This document shows, in pieces, positions 58,916 through 64,000 of a stretch of 64,000 bases of DNA. Every line of letters starts with the position of its first letter. The first letter of the stretch is position 1. Where the stretch lies: positions 1,974,001-2,038,000 of the forward strand of contig NZ_OY782495.1 in NCBI RefSeq assembly GCF_963677715.1, read 5' to 3'. The notes under the pieces are model-generated. The model was given only the letters and a program-made list of their open reading frames with translations. It ran no database searches and was not told where the DNA came from. The translations under genes and the position numbers were made by a program. Source of the DNA: an uncultured Bacteroides sp. GTDB lineage: Bacteria > Bacteroidota > Bacteroidia > Bacteroidales > Bacteroidaceae.

Positions 58916-60370
58916 TTATCCTACGCTTCCTTCCAACGAAATAGATAATAACTTTTGCGCCTCAACAGCAAACTCCATCGGGAGTTTATTCAAGACCTCC
59001 TTGGCATATCCATTCACAATCAAGCCAATAGCATCTTCTGTCGATATTCCGCGCTGGTTACAATAAAATATCTGATCTTCATTAATTTTACTTGTGGTAG
59101 CTTCATGTTCTACAACGGCAGTCTCATTGTGTATATCCATATACGGAAAAGTATGGGCACCGCACTTATCACCCAGCAACAGAGAGTCGCACTGACTATA
59201 ATTACGCACTCCGTCAGCCTTCTCGGCCACACGCACCAAACCGCGGTAAGAGTTTTCGCTCCTGCCTGCAGAGATACCTTTACTTACAATTGTGCTACTG
59301 GAGTTTTTGCCCAAATGAATCATCTTTGTACCCGTATCGGCTTGCTGAAAATTGTTGGTTACCGCCACACTATAAAATTCGGCAGTAGAGTTATCGCCCG
59401 TGAGAATGCACGAAGGATACTTCCATGTAATGGCACTTCCTGTTTCTACCTGTGTCCACGAAAGTTTGCTGCCTACTCCCTTGCAATTTCCCCGTTTGGT
59501 AACGAAGTTATAAACGCCTCCCTTACCCTCGGCATTACCGGGATACCAGTTCTGAACCGTACTATATTTCACTTCCGCTCTATCATGCACTATAATTTCA
59601 ACAATCGCCGCATGCAGTTGATTCTCATCGCGCATAGGTGCCGTACATCCTTCAAGGTAAGATACATACGAATCATCATCAGCCACGATAAGCGTGCGCT
59701 CAAATTGTCCTGTATTAGCCGCGTTGATACGAAAATACGTAGATAACTCCATCGGGCAACGAACTCCTTTAGGAATGTACACAAAAGATCCGTCGGAAAA
59801 TACAGCAGAATTGAGTGCTGCGAAAAAATTATCGCGATATCCCACAACAGATCCCATATACTTCTTTACCAAGTCCGGGTGTTCGCGAACAGCCTCACTA
59901 AAGGAGCAAAAAATAATCCCTTTCTCCATCAGACTCTCTTTAAAAGTAGTCTTAACAGAAACAGAATCCATTACCGCATCAACTGCCATACCACTCAGTG
60001 CCATCTGCTCTTCAAGCGGAATACCCAGTTTATTAAATGTCTTTATTAGTTCGGGATCAACTTCATCAAGGCTTTTCGGCCCTTCTTTTTTCTTTGTCGG
60101 GTCCGCATAATAAGAAATAGCCTGATAATCTATTTCCGGTATACGTAGATGAGCCCATGTGGGCATTTCCAATGTCAACCAATGGCGATAAGCTTTTAAC
60201 CGAAAATCGAGCAACCATTCAGGCTCCTCTTTTTTAAATGAAATAAGACGAATCGTATCTTCGCTTAGTCCCCGCTCTATAACGTCTGTATTCACTTCAG
60301 TTGTAAATCCATACTTATATTTCTCCTGAGTGAGGTCTTTTACATATTTGTTAGGTTCTTCCTGTTGCAT
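58916..60370 (-). CDS. sufB: Fe-S cluster scaffold subunit SufB
   Basis: 484 residues from ATG 60370 ([22 protein letters not shown]); a 22-residue upstream extension reaching into cvpA is rejected. Core motifs [29 protein letters not shown] and [21 protein letters not shown] are intact. First suf gene, 7 bp after cvpA. Confidence 0.96.
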   Translation of the reverse strand: MQQEEPNKYVKDLTQEKYKYGFTTEVNTDVIERGLSEDTIRLISFKKEEPEWLLDFRLKAYRHWLTLEMPTWAHLRIPEIDYQAISYYADPTKKKEGPKSLDEVDPELIKTFNKLGIPLEEQMALSGMAVDAVMDSVSVKTTFKESLMEKGIIFCSFSEAVREHPDLVKKYMGSVVGYRDNFFAALNSAVFSDGSFVYIPKGVRCPMELSTYFRINAANTGQFERTLIVADDDSYVSYLEGCTAPMRDENQLHAAIVEIIVHDRAEVKYSTVQNWYPGNAEGKGGVYNFVTKRGNCKGVGSKLSWTQVETGSAITWKYPSCILTGDNSTAEFYSVAVTNNFQQADTGTKMIHLGKNSSSTIVSKGISAGRSENSYRGLVRVAEKADGVRNYSQCDSLLLGDKCGAHTFPYMDIHNETAVVEHEATTSKINEDQIFYCNQRGISTEDAIGLIVNGYAKEVLNKLPMEFAVEAQKLLSISLEGSVG

Positions 60371-60377
60371 AGTTCTA

Positions 60378-60878
60378 TTAGAAAATATATTGTTGCGAAA
60401 CTCTTTTTGCTGCGGGAAAGAATATCCCGGCAACATTTCTCATAGGATAATATAACACTGATTCAGCCTTCTTTGTTTGGCTTAAGACATGATTCCCAGT
60501 GTCAATAAACTCAATAACACCTATAAGAAGCACAATCATAAATAAGTATTTTAGTGCTCCTAAGCCGGCTCCAAGCAAGCGGTTTAGCCAACCCAGCGAT
60601 ATAGCTTCCATTGTTTTGGTAAGTAATAATGCCACGATTCCAAATAATAAAGGAATAGCAATCCAGATAGTTAGAAAAGCAATGACCTGGGCCACTGTCA
60701 TCGAGTGGGTAAAAGTAGGACATATTTTCTCCGCCAACGAAGCATACAATGCTCTCGCAGCCAATAAGCCAACAAAAAAGCCCAGTATAGAAGCCAGTTG
60801 CCTCAAAAGACCTTTCAGAAAACCTCTAAAAGCTCCTACTCCTATTAGTATAACAATTATCAGATCTATTGTAGTCAT
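60378..60878 (-). CDS. CvpA family membrane protein
   Basis: 166 residues, four membrane segments. N-terminal [37 protein letters not shown] is typical of CvpA (shown as residues 2-38). CvpA homologues are linked to envelope stress and colicin V production. Here it leads the suf genes, suggesting co-transcription but not a shared function. Confidence 0.87.
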   Translation of the reverse strand: MTTIDLIIVILIGVGAFRGFLKGLLRQLASILGFFVGLLAARALYASLAEKICPTFTHSMTVAQVIAFLTIWIAIPLLFGIVALLLTKTMEAISLGWLNRLLGAGLGALKYLFMIVLLIGVIEFIDTGNHVLSQTKKAESVLYYPMRNVAGIFFPAAKRVSQQYIF

Positions 60879-60907
60879 ATCATTGAACCGACAAATCGGT
60901 CATAAAA

Positions 60908-60980
60908 AATGTGCCAATATGCTCATTGAAGTGTGTCAACAAAGATACAACTCCATTGGCTTTCAGCATATTGGCACATT
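60908..60980 (-). terminator. infB terminator: 16-bp inverted repeat with a 41-nt loop
   Basis: AATGTGCCAATATGCT (60908-60923) and AGCATATTGGCACATT (60965-60980) are perfect reverse complements. On the minus strand the second arm ends in a run of six T, as in an intrinsic terminator for infB. The loop contains a promoter -7 motif. Confidence 0.65.
60940..60947 (-). promoter_or_regulatory. Possible -7 element of cvpA-sufBCDS, inside the hairpin loop
   Basis: TATCTTTG on the minus strand is an exact TAnnTTTG match, about 60 bp before the cvpA ATG. A -33 TTG at the right distance is missing. A small ACCGA/TCGGT hairpin follows in the leader. Confidence 0.4.
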
Positions 60981-61001
60981 AGCACATCCGTGCGTTTGTA
61001 A

Positions 61002-64000
61002 CTATAATGTTTGCTTCACTTCTATCTCTTCGTATGTTTCGATAAAATCGCCTATCCTCAAATCGTTGAAGTTAACCAGACTGATACCACACTCATAATT
61101 AACGGCAACTTCTTTCACATCGTCTTTAAAGCGCTTCAAAGCACTAATGGTGCCGGAGTAAATAACAATTCCATCCCGCACAAGACGGGCTTTATCAGAT
61201 CGTCTGGCTTTTCCTTCTTTTACCATAGCACCAGCCACAGTACCAACTTTCGTTATATGGAATACCTCACGAACCTCAATGCTGGCAGTCACCACTTCTT
61301 TCACTTCCGGTGCAAGCATACCTTCCATCGCAGCTGTCACCTCTTCTATAGCATCATAAATGATAGAGTACATACGAATATCTACTCCTTCTTGCTCTGC
61401 AAACTTACGAGCTGAAGCTGAAGGACGAACCTGGAATCCGATAATAATCGCATCCGATGCAGCAGCCAATGTAACATCCGACTCAGATATTTGCCCTACT
61501 GCTTTATGAATAACATTCACCTGTATTTGTTCGGTAGAAAGTTTAATCAATGAATCGCTCAAGGCTTCAATAGAACCATCCACATCACCTTTCACAATAA
61601 CATTCAATTCCTTGAAGTTTCCGAGAGCAATACGACGGCCGAGTTCATCAAGAGTAAGTATCTTCTGTGTACGTATACCTTGCTCGCGTTGCAATTGCTC
61701 ACGTTTGTTTGCTATTTCACGAGCTTCCTGTTCTGTTTCAATTACGTGAAAAGTATCGCCAGCTGTAGGTGCACCGTTAAGTCCCAGTATCAACACCGGT
61801 TCAGAAGGGCCTGCCTCTGTAATTCGTTGGTTACGCTCATTGAACATGGCTTTTACACGACCAAAGTTCGTTCCGGCCAGTACAATATCGCCCATTTTCA
61901 ATGTCCCGTTCGAAACCAGCACGGTAGCTATATAGCCTCGTCCTTTGTCTAAAGTCGATTCAATAATAGAACCCATGGCATGACGATTCGGATTTGCTTT
62001 AAGATCAAGCATTTCCGCCTCAAGCAATACTTTTTCCATTAATTCTTTTACGCCTATTCCCTTTTTCGCAGAAATATCTTGCGACTGATACTTACCACCC
62101 CATTCTTCCACGAGGAAATTCATAGCAGCTAATTCTTCTTTTATTTTCTCCGGGTTAGCCCCATTCTTATCAATTTTATTGATCGCAAACACAATGGGAA
62201 CCCCTGCAGCCATGGCATGGTTAATTGCCTCTTTTGTTTGTGGCATCACATTGTCATCAGCCGCTACAATAATAATAGCTATATCTGTTACTTTCGCTCC
62301 ACGAGCACGCATAGCGGTAAAAGCCTCATGCCCCGGAGTATCAAGAAATGTAATTTCTCGTCCATCTTCAAGGGTTACATTATAAGCACCAATATGCTGC
62401 GTAATACCTCCGGCTTCACCCGCAATAACATTTGCTTTACGAATATAATCAAGCAAAGACGTTTTACCGTGGTCGACATGCCCCATAACCGTTACTATCG
62501 GAGCACGATGTTGTAAATCTTCCGGACTATCCTCCTTTTCAACAATCGCTTGTGAAACTTCGGCACTAACATATTCCGTCTTATAGCCGAATTCTTCAGC
62601 TACCAAGTTAATAGTTTCTGCATCCAAACGTTGGTTAATAGATACCATCATTCCAATGCTCATGCACGTACCAATAACCTGGTTTACTGAAATATCCATC
62701 ATATTAGCCAGCTCGTTAGCTGTAACAAACTCGGTAATCTTTAATACCTTACTTCCGGCTATTTCCTTATCATCAAGTTCTTGCTGCCTGTTAAAAGCTG
62801 TTTCCCGTTTCTCTTTACGGTATTTGGAGGTTTTATTTTTTCCTTTAGTAGTAAGACGAGCCAGCGTTTCTTTTATTTGTTTAGCAACATCCTCTTCACT
62901 GACTTCTTGTTTAATAACAGGTTTCTTAAATCGATCTCTATTGTTATTATTACCACGATTCTTAGCCTGTTGAGCTTGTCCGCCTCCAGCAGTATTTGGA
63001 TGTAAATTTATACTCTTTACACTTTTCTCACTGTTAGGTACAGGACGTGCAAAGTTAGATGTTACATTATTAATGTCAACCTTCTCCTTATTAATGCGAT
63101 TCCTTTTTTTCTTTGCAGCAGCATCCACATTTTCCTTAGGAACAGCCTTCACCACCTTAATGTCTTCCTTACGAATTTCCTTGATGATGGCCTCTTTCAT
63201 TTGTTTTTTCTGATCCTGACGAACCTTGTCCTTTTCTTCACGTTCACGGCGTTTCTCCTCCTTCGTTTTTTTCTTTGGACGAGTTGTTTGGTTCAGTGCG
63301 GCAAGATCTATCTGCCCAATTACATTAATTTTAGAAACCAACTCCGTTGGCCTAATCTTAAATACATCCTCATCGTTATTCGATGAAACCAGTTCGGGTT
63401 CAGAAGCTTCTTCCTTCTTTTCAACCGGCATCAATGCCTCTTCATTTACTTTTTCAATCACTTGTGGAGTTTCTTTCACTATTTCAGGTTCTACCAGAGT
63501 CTCTGTTTTAACGGGCTCTTGCTTATCTAGAGGAGCTTCTTCCACCATCGGTGCAGCTATTTTATCCTCTTCCAATATAGGTTCTTTTGGAGCCTGTACA
63601 GGCTCAGGTTCAGGTTCAACAATTGCCTCGGCCACTACCACTACTGGCACTGCTTCTACTATCTGTTCTTTTTCTGCTTTCCGGTTCAATTTATCCAAAT
63701 CGATCCTGCCAACAGATTTAAACTTCGGGCGAACGTCTTCCGGGACGACAGTTTTAATCACATCATCCGTTTTAGGCTTCTCGGGTTCTACATTTTCGTA
63801 ACCATCGATAGCAACTGTACCTTTATTGCGATCCTTGTTCTGACGTTCCTGAATAAAACGTTCAGATTCAAGCCTCAGGTCTTTATCTGTGCTGAATTCT
63901 TTCACGAGTATTGCGTATTGTTCCTCGCTAATTTTCGTGTTAGGGCTAGCCTCAATGATATGCCCTTTCTTTTGCAAGAACTCAACAACCGTCGTGATTC
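61002..64000 (-). CDS. infB: Translation initiation factor IF-2, N-terminus beyond the window
   Basis: About 999 residues are visible. The frame stays open to the right edge: the residues before the TTG at 63977 read ITTVVEF and continue the usual N-terminal IF2 domain, so that TTG is not the start. A long charged region (Glu/Lys/Val/Pro-rich) precedes the second IF2-N domain ([22 protein letters not shown] is split at about residues 425-446). The G domain has [22 protein letters not shown] and NKID. Domains II-IV follow to the C-terminus. It places fMet-tRNA on the 30S subunit. Confidence 0.97.
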   Translation of the reverse strand, partial: ITTVVEFLQKKGHIIEASPNTKISEEQYAILVKEFSTDKDLRLESERFIQERQNKDRNKGTVAIDGYENVEPEKPKTDDVIKTVVPEDVRPKFKSVGRIDLDKLNRKAEKEQIVEAVPVVVVAEAIVEPEPEPVQAPKEPILEEDKIAAPMVEEAPLDKQEPVKTETLVEPEIVKETPQVIEKVNEEALMPVEKKEEASEPELVSSNNDEDVFKIRPTELVSKINVIGQIDLAALNQTTRPKKKTKEEKRREREEKDKVRQDQKKQMKEAIIKEIRKEDIKVVKAVPKENVDAAAKKKRNRINKEKVDINNVTSNFARPVPNSEKSVKSINLHPNTAGGGQAQQAKNRGNNNNRDRFKKPVIKQEVSEEDVAKQIKETLARLTTKGKNKTSKYRKEKRETAFNRQQELDDKEIAGSKVLKITEFVTANELANMMDISVNQVIGTCMSIGMMVSINQRLDAETINLVAEEFGYKTEYVSAEVSQAIVEKEDSPEDLQHRAPIVTVMGHVDHGKTSLLDYIRKANVIAGEAGGITQHIGAYNVTLEDGREITFLDTPGHEAFTAMRARGAKVTDIAIIIVAADDNVMPQTKEAINHAMAAGVPIVFAINKIDKNGANPEKIKEELAAMNFLVEEWGGKYQSQDISAKKGIGVKELMEKVLLEAEMLDLKANPNRHAMGSIIESTLDKGRGYIATVLVSNGTLKMGDIVLAGTNFGRVKAMFNERNQRITEAGPSEPVLILGLNGAPTAGDTFHVIETEQEAREIANKREQLQREQGIRTQKILTLDELGRRIALGNFKELNVIVKGDVDGSIEALSDSLIKLSTEQIQVNVIHKAVGQISESDVTLAAASDAIIIGFQVRPSASARKFAEQEGVDIRMYSIIYDAIEEVTAAMEGMLAPEVKEVVTASIEVREVFHITKVGTVAGAMVKEGKARRSDKARLVRDGIVIYSGTISALKRFKDDVKEVAVNYECGISLVNFNDLRIGDFIETYEEIEVKQTL

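Noticed and set aside
58955-59746. 263-residue plus-strand frame
   Set aside because: Fully antisense to sufB and without recognisable domains.
63975-63977. TTG as the start of infB
   Set aside because: The frame continues upstream to the window edge with residues that fit the IF2 N-terminal domain, so this is an internal Leu codon and the gene is partial.

Overview
The window reads as a chromosome segment of a Bacteroidales bacterium, most likely Bacteroides or a close relative. Supporting signs are: promoters of the form TTTG/TTG-N19-21-TAnnTTTG; a hybrid two-component system (HTCS) fusing sensor, kinase, receiver and AraC regulator; lipoproteins with SusD-like export signals; glycine-lipid genes glsA/glsB; a HU-HIG DNA-binding protein; and the gene content of the cell-division cluster. 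I did not try to name a species.

Region by region. (1) 1-17.2 kb is an accessory carbohydrate-utilisation block: a DUF4965 protein (running off the left edge), GH43, GH127-type, GH2, GH76, a small secreted unknown, a macroglobulin-like protein ending in a TonB plug domain without a barrel, a second GH43, and an HTCS regulator. No SusC/SusD pair is in the window. The GH43 + GH127 pairing suggests arabinofuranose-containing glycans, but the substrate is an inference. (2) 17.2-21.4 kb is a minus-strand envelope operon: dut, TPR lipoprotein, DUF4292 lipoprotein, EnvC-like factor. (3) 21.5-25.6 kb holds dgt, the glycine-lipid acyltransferases glsB/glsA and a HU-HIG gene whose leader carries a four-copy 23-bp repeat. 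(4) 25.7-41.7 kb is the dcw division and cell-wall cluster: mraZ-rsmH-ftsL-ftsI-murE-mraY-murD-ftsW-murG-murC-ftsQ-ftsA-ftsZ and a YqeY gene, preceded by a textbook MraZ operator. (5) 42-54.4 kb is housekeeping: recO, tRNA-Glu, rpsT, gyrB, DUF3795, DUF3109, gpmI, corA, an isolated GH30-type hydrolase, rnhB and the membrane pyrophosphatase hppA. (6) 54.4-55.2 kb is a non-coding stretch with a strong promoter, a compact two-hairpin transcription unit (candidate small RNA) and a five-copy 22-bp tandem repeat. (7) 55.2-64 kb is minus-strand: infB (N-terminus beyond the right edge), cvpA, sufB-sufC-sufD-sufS and a YbjQ-family gene.

The items most worth a second look are the two short-period tandem arrays (HU leader; candidate sRNA locus), the second GH43 with Glu at the catalytic-base position, the barrel-less plug protein inside the glycan cluster, and the inverted repeat between infB and cvpA that holds a promoter motif in its loop.
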